12,926 nt of DNA, taken from positions 1 through 12,926 of the forward strand of contig JAUWNA010000023.1 in assembly GCA_030612905.1 (NCBI GenBank). Direction: 5' to 3'. This DNA is from Promethearchaeota archaeon (lineage in GTDB: Archaea > Asgardarchaeota > Lokiarchaeia > Sigyniarchaeales > SOKP01). Below are positions 1 to 5,880 of the stretch, piece by piece (within the stretch, counting starts at the first letter, position 1; every line of letters begins with the position of its first letter). Below the pieces are notes generated by a model. The model had not been told where the DNA came from, searched no databases, and saw nothing but the letters and a program-made list of their open reading frames with translations. A program made the position numbers and the translations under genes.

Positions 1-72
1 TCAAACCCCAGGATCTGCAAATACATATACCTGAAAGTTATCGAAATTATTCCAGCTTTGGTCCATATACAT
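1..72 (-). CDS. Very small ORF (21-23 codons), possible leader peptide or small protein
   Basis: A complete short frame begins ATG at 72 and ends in TGA at the very edge of the window. A second in-frame ATG at 66 would give 21 residues, MDQSWNNFDNFQVYVFADPG plus Val, rich in aromatic residues. GAGGG (76-80) lies 9 nt before the second ATG, which is a good Shine-Dalgarno position. An A/T-rich TATA-like stretch (about 108-126) lies at a plausible distance further upstream. No family is recognised. It could be a small protein, a leader peptide for a minus-strand gene beyond the left edge, the broken start of a longer gene, or chance. The ribosome-binding site is the main reason to list it. Confidence 0.3.
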   Translation of the reverse strand: MYMDQSWNNFDNFQVYVFADPGV

Positions 73-191
73 GATCCCTCTTTTTGGAAAAATGTATTTT
101 GGAAGGATTAAAAATATTATTAAAACATTTCTTCAGTTTCGCAAAAATTTCCCTAAAGTTCTTGATATTTAGACATATTTAAAGATATTTT

Positions 192-221
192 AAAGGATTA
201 GAAAAATATTGTAAATCCTTT
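192..221 (-). terminator. Hairpin immediately after the tyrosine phenol-lyase gene
   Basis: AAAGGATT (192-199) and AATCCTTT (214-221) form an 8-bp perfect inverted repeat with a 14-nt A/T-rich loop. It starts two bases after the stop codon of the minus-strand gene that ends at 224. The minus-strand sequence beyond it is A/T-rich but has no long T-run, so it may be a terminator or a 3' end stabiliser. Confidence 0.4.
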
Positions 222-223
222 CT

Positions 224-1600
224 TTAAAGAGATAATTGTTCAAACTTTGCTTGGAAAAAGCGTAAGTACTTAGGTTCATAAATCATTTTCAATCCTGGAA
301 TGGATTCTCTTTTTTCGTAAAGATTTATGATTGAATTTGCTGTATACTCCATGTGAGTATTAGTATAAACTCGTCGAGGAATAGTTAAGCGTACTAACTC
401 CAACTTAGGAAAGATATTTTCGCCTGTCTCTGAATCTCTTCCTTTCGAAATTGCCCCTCTTTCCATGCTTCTAACAGCAGAATCTTCGTATATGGCAGCA
501 GATAAAGTTTGTGCTGGCCACTGATCTCTAGATAGATGTGGTAAAAACTCTAAAGCGTTCAAGAAAACAGCATGGCCCCCCGTGGGTTTAACGATAGGTA
601 CACTAGCTTCCATTAAAAGGTCTCCTAAATAGCGAACTTGGTTTACTCTATATTTTAAATATTCATATTGGGCACCCTCTCTCAGTCCTCTTGCAACGGC
701 TTCCATATCCCTACCTGCCATCCCGCCATATGTATGCAACCCTTCGTAAACCACGACCATACTCCGTGTAGCTTCAAAGATTTCTTTATCGTGTGTTGCG
801 AGAAAACCACCGATATTTACTAAACAATCTTTCTTTGCGCTATAAATGCATCCATCAGAATAGCTCATCATTTCGTTTAGTATTTCTACGATTGGTGTGT
901 TTTCATACCCTTTCTCTCTTTCACGAATAAAAAACGCATTTTCACTCGAGCGAGTCGCGTCATAAATAATCTTTAATTTATATTCGTTACAAAATTTTCT
1001 TAATTCTCTTAAATTTTGCATAGAAACTGGTTGACCACCTGCCATATTAACATTCATTTCGACATTAACAAAAGCAATTTTATCAACTCCATAATCGTCT
1101 ATAAATTTTTGAAGTTTATTGAAATCTACATCCCCCTTAAAGGGATGAGTGTTTTCTGGGTCGTGAGCTTCGTCAATTATAACATCAACCATTTTACCCC
1201 CAGGGAGCTCTACATGAACCTTCGAAGTAGTGAAATACATATTTCGCGGAACAAGTTGTCCTGGTTTTACCAAATTGCTAAACATTAAATGTTCTGCGCC
1301 TCGGCCCTGATGGGTGGGAACTAAATATTTGTAGCCTAATACATCTTGCACTGACTTTTCCAAATTATAAAAATTTTTGCTTCCAGCATATGCTTCGTCT
1401 CCTAACATCATTCCCGCCCATTGATTATCGGACATTGCTGAAGTTCCAGAATCTGTTAGCAAATCGATAAATACATCGTCAGATAATAGTAAAAAAGTGT
1501 TAAATCCTGCTTCTCTTATCGCTTCCTTTCTTCTTTTTTCGGTAGGAATTTTAACAGGTTCTACAACCTTAATTTTAAACGGTTCAACTGGTGGTTTCAT
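224..1600 (-). CDS. tpl: Tyrosine phenol-lyase (beta-tyrosinase), PLP-dependent
   Basis: The enzyme cleaves L-tyrosine to phenol, pyruvate and ammonia and belongs to the beta-eliminating lyase family with tryptophanase. Its 458 residues match the roughly 456 of bacterial tyrosine phenol-lyases almost without gaps, so their numbering carries over. The PLP lysine is K257 in SAKKDCLVNIGG. Y71, R100, D214, R217 and R404 are in place. The residues that distinguish the tyrosine enzyme from tryptophanase are all of the tyrosine type: T124 (tryptophanase has Asp), R381 in VRSMERG (tryptophanase has Ile) and F448 in LRFF (tryptophanase has His). It is probably cytosolic and homotetrameric, with a monovalent cation cofactor as in the family. 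An AGTGA ribosome-binding site at 1608-1612 lies 7 nt before the ATG. No tyrosine permease lies beside it in the window. The gene is probably of bacterial origin by transfer, which is inference. Confidence 0.93.
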   Translation of the reverse strand: MKPPVEPFKIKVVEPVKIPTEKRRKEAIREAGFNTFLLLSDDVFIDLLTDSGTSAMSDNQWAGMMLGDEAYAGSKNFYNLEKSVQDVLGYKYLVPTHQGRGAEHLMFSNLVKPGQLVPRNMYFTTSKVHVELPGGKMVDVIIDEAHDPENTHPFKGDVDFNKLQKFIDDYGVDKIAFVNVEMNVNMAGGQPVSMQNLRELRKFCNEYKLKIIYDATRSSENAFFIREREKGYENTPIVEILNEMMSYSDGCIYSAKKDCLVNIGGFLATHDKEIFEATRSMVVVYEGLHTYGGMAGRDMEAVARGLREGAQYEYLKYRVNQVRYLGDLLMEASVPIVKPTGGHAVFLNALEFLPHLSRDQWPAQTLSAAIYEDSAVRSMERGAISKGRDSETGENIFPKLELVRLTIPRRVYTNTHMEYTANSIINLYEKRESIPGLKMIYEPKYLRFFQAKFEQLSL

Positions 1601-1634
1601 TTTTTATTCACTAAAACTTTCTTTCTTAGATCTA

Positions 1635-1645
1635 GAAATATATTG
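1635..1645 (-). promoter_or_regulatory. TATA-like box of the tyrosine phenol-lyase gene
   Basis: The minus strand reads CAATATATTTC here, about 40 nt upstream of the ATG. Transcription starting about 26 nt downstream would give a leader of roughly 14 nt that just includes the AGTGA ribosome-binding site at 1608-1612. Assigned by eye. Confidence 0.4.
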
Positions 1646-1822
1646 ACCTTGAAAAATATTTCTCTACACACCCTCCCATTGGTTTCCCATTTAGCTATAT
1701 CTTTAGTAACTTTTTATCAAAATTAGAAATAAGCACTAAAATTTCTACTTAAATTCAAATTAATAAAGTTTAAATTATTTTGAGATGAAATAATAATAAA
1801 ACATATTACTGAATGATTAAAA

Positions 1823-2554
1823 ATGGCATTTACAGATTTAAGTTATCTTGATTTACTACGTGGAAGCCTAAGTTTGGCATTTGTTATAATCGCACTAATT
1901 ATAGGGCTAAGAATACTATTAAAATATTTTAAATTCAAAAATAAAGTTTTTATAAGCGTTAGTTTGACCTGGATTTTCTTGAGTGCTTCTTGGTGGTGGC
2001 CAAGTTTTAATTTCTTAAATATAGGCTTATTTGGTTTTCGCCTTAGCAATTTATCCTATTTGATTCTTGCTAATTTTTTCATACCTTTAGCAATATTATT
2101 TTGGATTTATTCTTTCAGTTCGTTGAATCTTCAAAATAAAAACAAAATAATTGTAGCAATACTCGGATTAATTAGCGTTTTATACGAAATTGTTCTTTTT
2201 GTTTTACTATTCACTTATCCTGACTTAATAGGAGTTGAAATAACACCTGGAGTAATTTCAAGAACCCCACTTACATTAGGATTTGCTATATTTGCTATAT
2301 TAATAGCTTTTATTATGGGTATTATTTTTGCTTTTAACTCGATAAAGTCTGATGATCCCAAAATTAGATGGAAGGGAAGATTTTTATTAATAGCATTTAT
2401 ATTTTTTACTTTAGGAGCAGGACTTGATGCAATTAGTTGGACAAATCCTATTATTGTTGTTATGATAAGACTTTTATTAATATTAAGTTCATTTGCATAT
2501 TATTTCGGGTTCTTTCTTCCCGAAAAGATGGCAAATTGGCTAATTAAAGCTTAG
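1823..2554 (+). CDS. Seven-helix integral membrane protein of unknown function
   Basis: I do not recognise a named family. The 243 residues contain seven hydrophobic segments at about 15-36, 42-60, 76-99, 108-131, 150-172, 185-204 and 209-231, joined by short loops and with almost no soluble domain. A tryptophan cluster (SWWWPS, 56-61) lies at the end of helix 2, a charged loop (KSDDPKIRWKGR) precedes helix 6, and the chain ends in LPEKMANWLIKA. The arrangement resembles the seven-helix sensor modules found at the N-terminus of some histidine kinases, but no kinase or other output domain follows. The gene is divergent from tyrosine phenol-lyase and convergent with the methyltransferase, so it is probably transcribed alone. 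The ATG follows an A/T-rich TATA-like stretch (1788-1807) at a distance that suggests a leaderless mRNA. Confidence 0.8.
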   Translation: MAFTDLSYLDLLRGSLSLAFVIIALIIGLRILLKYFKFKNKVFISVSLTWIFLSASWWWPSFNFLNIGLFGFRLSNLSYLILANFFIPLAILFWIYSFSSLNLQNKNKIIVAILGLISVLYEIVLFVLLFTYPDLIGVEITPGVISRTPLTLGFAIFAILIAFIMGIIFAFNSIKSDDPKIRWKGRFLLIAFIFFTLGAGLDAISWTNPIIVVMIRLLLILSSFAYYFGFFLPEKMANWLIKA

Positions 2555-2569
2555 GTTATACTAAAATTC

Positions 2570-2578
2570 TTTTTTTTT
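2570..2578 (+). terminator. Nine-T terminator of the seven-helix protein gene
   Basis: A run of nine T residues begins 15 nt after the TAG stop and has no clear stem before it. This is the usual form of an archaeal intrinsic terminator. Confidence 0.6.
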
Positions 2579-2603
2579 AATTGAACTAGATTGTTTTGCT
2601 ACT

Positions 2604-3443
2604 TTATGGAAGCAAATTTGTCTTTTTTTTATGAGCTTTTATCGAAAAAATCATCGGGACCGAATGCTTAAAAGTTTGAAATTCCCAATATTTCGTTTCT
2701 ATGTTTTGTTTCATATCGGGATGAATCTGAAAAAAACTAAATGGAAATTCGTGGAGGAATTCTAACTCAAAATTAACTTTTAATAGTGAATTAATAACAT
2801 CTCCCATTGGATGAAACCAATCGTAAGTTTCAAAGTTTTGCAATTTAATATTGGGATCGGCGTGCGCTCCATCATCTTCGTCAAATCGATAAGGTTTTCC
2901 TTCGTTAAAGTAATCGTAGCCAACTTGAAATGCTCCATCGTACTTTTCGTCGATTAAATTACCGAAAGGATGATTCTCAATGATATAAAAGGTACCGCCG
3001 GGTTTCAGACAATTATCAATTATTTCGGCCCATTTATATAAATCCGGCAACCAACCAATAGCGCCATTAGATGTGAAAACGATGTCAAATTTTTCTTGTA
3101 ATATGTCTGGTATATCGTAAATATTTGCCTTAATAAACTTAGCAGGGATTTTTAATTCTTTGCTTAATTGACGAGCAAGCTTAATGGCTTTATCTGAGAA
3201 ATCAACGCCGGTGACCTTCGCCCCGAGTCGCGCGAAAGAAAGGGTATCCATTCCAAAATGACACTGTAGATGTAGGAGCGTTTTACCGTTCACGTTTCCT
3301 ATTTCCTCTCTTTCGATTGGGAAAAGGGACGATTTACCCGATTTGAACCCATCTAAGTCGTAAAACTTTGATTTAGCATTAATCTTAACTAATTCGTTCC
3401 ATCTTCTTAAATTTGTTTTAAAATATTTTTCATTATGTTTCAT
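2604..3443 (-). CDS. Class I SAM-dependent methyltransferase
   Basis: A 279-residue Rossmann-fold methyltransferase. Motif I is LLHLQCHFGMD at about 56-66, which binds SAM even though it departs from the classical GxGxG. The acidic residue for the ribose is D81 in TGVDFS. The strand FDIVFTS (119-125) and the LKPGGTF turn (146-152) complete the core. The C-terminal part is rich in His, Phe and Trp (HPFGNL, WFHPMGD, FPFSFFQIHPD) and probably forms the substrate pocket. The LQCHFGMDTLSFARLG signature is shared with a group of small-molecule methyltransferases whose substrates are unknown to me, so no substrate is proposed. GGTG lies 7 nt before the ATG, and the minus strand has TTTAATATAAATT (3456-3468) as a TATA-like box, which supports this start. 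It lies 66 nt downstream of the beta-helix gene on the same strand. Confidence 0.85.
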   Translation of the reverse strand: MKHNEKYFKTNLRRWNELVKINAKSKFYDLDGFKSGKSSLFPIEREEIGNVNGKTLLHLQCHFGMDTLSFARLGAKVTGVDFSDKAIKLARQLSKELKIPAKFIKANIYDIPDILQEKFDIVFTSNGAIGWLPDLYKWAEIIDNCLKPGGTFYIIENHPFGNLIDEKYDGAFQVGYDYFNEGKPYRFDEDDGAHADPNIKLQNFETYDWFHPMGDVINSLLKVNFELEFLHEFPFSFFQIHPDMKQNIETKYWEFQTFKHSVPMIFSIKAHKKKTNLLP

Positions 3444-3509
3444 TTAACGGCACCAATTTATATTAAAACAATTAGCGTAGAGTTTTTTGATAATTACAAT
3501 AACTATTCT

Positions 3510-3929
3510 TTAAAATCCAATATTCTGTAATTCGGTTTTTAAATTGGCAGCTCCAATTAATACGCTATTTTTCATGTTAAGATTTTTAAAATTAAAAGAG
3601 CTATTTTTAGCAACGATACAATTTTCCAATTTAAAGTTCTCTCCAATTTTTACGTTATCAAAAATGATCGTGTTTGATATTTCAACGTAATTTGGGATTT
3701 CTGAATTGGCACCGATATACACATTTGGTCCTAAAAGAACATCGTCTCCAATTTTAACGTTTTCTTCTAAATAAACCGGTTCAATAAAAGTTGGGTAATC
3801 TCCAATATAGTTATCAACCCGATTCTTTAATTTAGCAAATAACGCTTCCATTAATTCTTGAATGTTTGAAATCTTGATTTCATTAGGATTTGCAATAATT
3901 TCTTCAATCTTAGTTAATTCTTCTTTCAT
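3510..3929 (-). CDS. Small left-handed beta-helix (hexapeptide-repeat) protein
   Basis: The chain is about 139 residues. After a roughly 45-residue helical N-terminus (KEELTKIEEIIANPNEIKIS) come imperfect hexapeptide turns: EENVKIGDDVLLGPNVYIGA, then further turns including IIFDNVKIGENFKLE. This left-handed parallel beta-helix is the fold of bacterial acyltransferases and of the C-terminal half of archaeal sugar-1-phosphate nucleotidyltransferases. No nucleotidyltransferase domain is attached, and I see no obvious catalytic histidine, so it may be a regulatory or scaffolding homologue. ATG at 3929 is preferred because the TATA-like ATATTTAAAG (3951-3960) lies about 26 nt upstream, as for a leaderless mRNA. 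A GTG two codons earlier (3935) is the alternative. It lies downstream of hypB on the same strand and may also be read through from it. Confidence 0.78.
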   Translation of the reverse strand: MKEELTKIEEIIANPNEIKISNIQELMEALFAKLKNRVDNYIGDYPTFIEPVYLEENVKIGDDVLLGPNVYIGANSEIPNYVEISNTIIFDNVKIGENFKLENCIVAKNSSFNFKNLNMKNSVLIGAANLKTELQNIGF

Positions 3930-3976
3930 ATTCACTCATCTTAGGTTTTACTTTAAATATTTTTCACTTTTTAACT

Positions 3977-4693
3977 TTAAAATCCCATTAATTCTAATAA
4001 TTTATCAATGTTCTCCCCAGTTTTCGCACTTGTTGTAATAACCTCTATTTCCGGGTTAATATTTTTAGCGTCAGCGATCATTTTCTCAACATTAGTTCCT
4101 AAGCGTTCCTTTAAATCGATCTTATTAATTACCGCGATATCTGACATTTTAAATAGCATGGGATGCTTTTCAACCACCCATTCGCCCTCTGTGATGGATA
4201 CTACAATTATTCTTTTATCAGTTCCTAAGACAAACTCCGATGGGCATATTAAATTTCCTACATTTTCGATAAAGATAACATCGTAATTCTGCAAATCCTT
4301 GTTTTTAATTATTTGGTGTATGTGATACGCGTTCAATGCGCATTCTCGGCCTGTGTTGATCTGTATAGTTTCGGCGTTATACTTTTCTATGCGATCAGCA
4401 TCTACTCGAGTAGTAATATCTCCACAAATAACCAACATTCGAAATTTTGCGGTTAATTTTTCCGCTATCTTTTCTAACAGGGCTGTCTTTCCCGCCCCTA
4501 TAGCTCCTACAATATCGAAAGACTTGATGTTATTATCTAAAAAACTACGATGAATTTTATTAGCTAATAAATCATTATCTTTTTCAACCGCTTTTTTAGT
4601 TTCAATTACTAACTCTCTTATATCATCTCGAGCTAAATTGGTACTCTCGACTTCTTTGATTCTTGAGATTTCCCTTTCTTCCTTATCTGACAT
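3977..4693 (-). CDS. hypB: HypB-type GTPase for hydrogenase nickel insertion
   Basis: HypB is a SIMIBI-class GTPase that helps deliver Ni to the large subunit of [NiFe] hydrogenase. The 238 residues show the P-loop GAIGAGKT (63-70), GDITTRVDADRI (91-102), INTGREC (112-118), FIENVGNLICP (141-151), the NKID guanine motif (190-193) and SAKTGE (222-227), in the order of HypB. The N-terminal CxxCGC nickel site of some bacterial HypB proteins is absent, as in many archaea. The G-domain metal site is normally Cys-His plus a later Cys. Here it is C118-A119 and C150, so the histidine has become alanine (codons TGC GCA), which may weaken or change metal binding. No hypA or hydrogenase gene is in the window. 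The first 40 residues are charged and helical. Other nickel or cobalamin chaperone GTPases are less likely given the INTG and ENVGN blocks. Confidence 0.9.
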   Translation of the reverse strand: MSDKEEREISRIKEVESTNLARDDIRELVIETKKAVEKDNDLLANKIHRSFLDNNIKSFDIVGAIGAGKTALLEKIAEKLTAKFRMLVICGDITTRVDADRIEKYNAETIQINTGRECALNAYHIHQIIKNKDLQNYDVIFIENVGNLICPSEFVLGTDKRIIVVSITEGEWVVEKHPMLFKMSDIAVINKIDLKERLGTNVEKMIADAKNINPEIEVITTSAKTGENIDKLLELMGF

Positions 4694-4761
4694 GGAGAAC
4701 GTGTTTTTGTTTTTGTATTACTAATATTCGAAATAATTTCAATTTTACGATAATTCCTTAC

Positions 4762-4768
4762 AAAAAAA
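4762..4768 (-). terminator. T-run terminator of the DMT transporter gene
   Basis: Seven T residues on the minus strand begin 25 nt after the stop codon of the transporter and lie before hypB, which suggests hypB is not mainly transcribed from the transporter promoter. Confidence 0.45.
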
Positions 4769-4792
4769 GTATTTCCAAATAACTAACTTCTC

Positions 4793-5716
4793 TTACTTTG
4801 AATATTTTAACGTAATATAATTAGCTAATAGAACAAAAAAGCCTCCTAGGATGGTGAAAATAGAGAGATTCCTTAAGAAAATTGCTGTATTAATAGTTGC
4901 CATAACAGGTTCAAAATACGATAAAATTATAATGTTACCACCTCTATCTTTTTTCACTCCAACGTTATACAATGTAAACGCTAAAGCAGTAGGGATAAGC
5001 CCTAGCATTAAAGCAAATATTAAATCTAAAATTGTGATTCGAAATAAATCTGTAATACCTACTGGTAGAAATGGAAAAATTAAGAATAAAGTCGACCATA
5101 AAGTTAAAAAAGCATCAAAATTTCCATTTGTATTAATTATTGACTGAGCTTTTCCTCGAACTTTATAAATTTTCTTTTTTGAAAAAATCAATATACCTAA
5201 GCTGAAACCAGAAAAAATCCCAACTACTATTCCCAATATTAAGATTTGACCGGTCCAAAATTCCATTATAATGGATATTCCCACGATTGCTAAAATGAAA
5301 CTAATAAAGTTGATTTTTGATACTTTATCTTCTTTCGTTATTACTAAAAAGATTAATAGAAAAACTCCACTAGTATATAATAAAAAAGCTGCAAAAGCGT
5401 AACCAGTGAGCGTTATATTCCAAAAGTAAAGAAATACTACTAGTGGGTTACAAATTGCTATTATAATTAAGTATTTCCAGTGCATCTTGAAACACTCTTT
5501 AAAAAAACTAATAGAAAAAGATTTTGTTATTAGCATAAATAATGTTAGAAAAACGGCTCCAAAAATACCTCTGAACAAGACTATTGAATAAATTGGATAC
5601 CCACTTAATAAAGAAATAAATATCCCCACATTACCCATAAAAATTCCTGATAAGAACATGCTTATTTTGGAAACTGTTGGATTAAAATGAGCTTCATTTA
5701 ATTCCTCTACGGTCAT
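4793..5716 (-). CDS. EamA-type DMT superfamily transporter
   Basis: A 307-residue integral membrane protein with about ten hydrophobic segments arranged as two five-helix EamA repeats (about 17-152 and 162-304), the standard size and layout of drug/metabolite transporters such as RhaT- or YdcZ-like permeases. Family-like features are the N-terminal FMGNVGIFISLLSG followed by LFRGIFGA in helix 2 (repeat 1) and LGLIPTALAFTLYNVGVKK with YFEPVMATINTAIFL in repeat 2, which matches the usual pattern of a glycine/proline-rich helix and a conserved Glu-Pro. The substrate cannot be read from sequence; amino acids, nucleosides or lipidic metabolites are all known for this superfamily. The TATA-like ATAAAATTAAAA at 5739-5750 (minus) is spaced for a leaderless start at this ATG. 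It is separated from hypB by 99 nt that include a T-run. Confidence 0.85.
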   Translation of the reverse strand: MTVEELNEAHFNPTVSKISMFLSGIFMGNVGIFISLLSGYPIYSIVLFRGIFGAVFLTLFMLITKSFSISFFKECFKMHWKYLIIIAICNPLVVFLYFWNITLTGYAFAAFLLYTSGVFLLIFLVITKEDKVSKINFISFILAIVGISIIMEFWTGQILILGIVVGIFSGFSLGILIFSKKKIYKVRGKAQSIINTNGNFDAFLTLWSTLFLIFPFLPVGITDLFRITILDLIFALMLGLIPTALAFTLYNVGVKKDRGGNIIILSYFEPVMATINTAIFLRNLSIFTILGGFFVLLANYITLKYSK

Positions 5717-5738
5717 TGAATTGTAGAAGTTATCATTG

Positions 5739-5750
5739 TTTTAATTTTAT
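5739..5750 (-). promoter_or_regulatory. TATA-like box of the DMT transporter gene
   Basis: The minus strand reads ATAAAATTAAAA, centred about 28 nt before the ATG at 5716, which fits a leaderless archaeal promoter. Assigned by eye. Confidence 0.4.
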
Positions 5751-5880
5751 TGGAATTGTATAATTCACAAACAAAATTGGGGTAAATCTAAAAATTATGT
5801 GGTAAAACTCTACTTAACAATTTCATATCAACTAGGAGCATAAGGAATAAAATACCCATAATAACATATCATTTATTTGA

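Noticed and set aside
1016..1288. Plus-strand ORF inside the tyrosine phenol-lyase gene, and similar antisense ORFs within hypB, the transporter, the TrmB-like gene, pssA and the LURP-one gene
   Set aside because: All lie antisense to well-supported genes and show composition typical of shadow frames, with no recognisable domains.
224..1600. Naming the PLP lyase tryptophanase (tnaA)
   Set aside because: Tryptophanase has Asp, Ile and His where this protein has T124, R381 and F448, and the chain lacks the short insertion near residue 115 found in tryptophanase.
1627..1636. Overlapping palindromes TAGATCTA and TCTAGA near the tyrosine phenol-lyase start as an operator
   Set aside because: Eight and six bases only, with no second copy in the window; expected by chance.
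1632..1679. A 15-codon ORF with two Tyr codons upstream of the tyrosine phenol-lyase start, as a leader peptide
   Set aside because: It overlaps the likely TATA box of the gene, has no ribosome-binding site, and Tyr/Phe codons are expected by chance in such A/T-rich DNA.
5717..5880. Possible small gene or RNA in the 164-bp gap between the transporter and first vWA gene
   Set aside because: No ORF with a start signal and no stable inverted repeat seen; it probably holds only the transporter promoter and the 3' end of the vWA gene.
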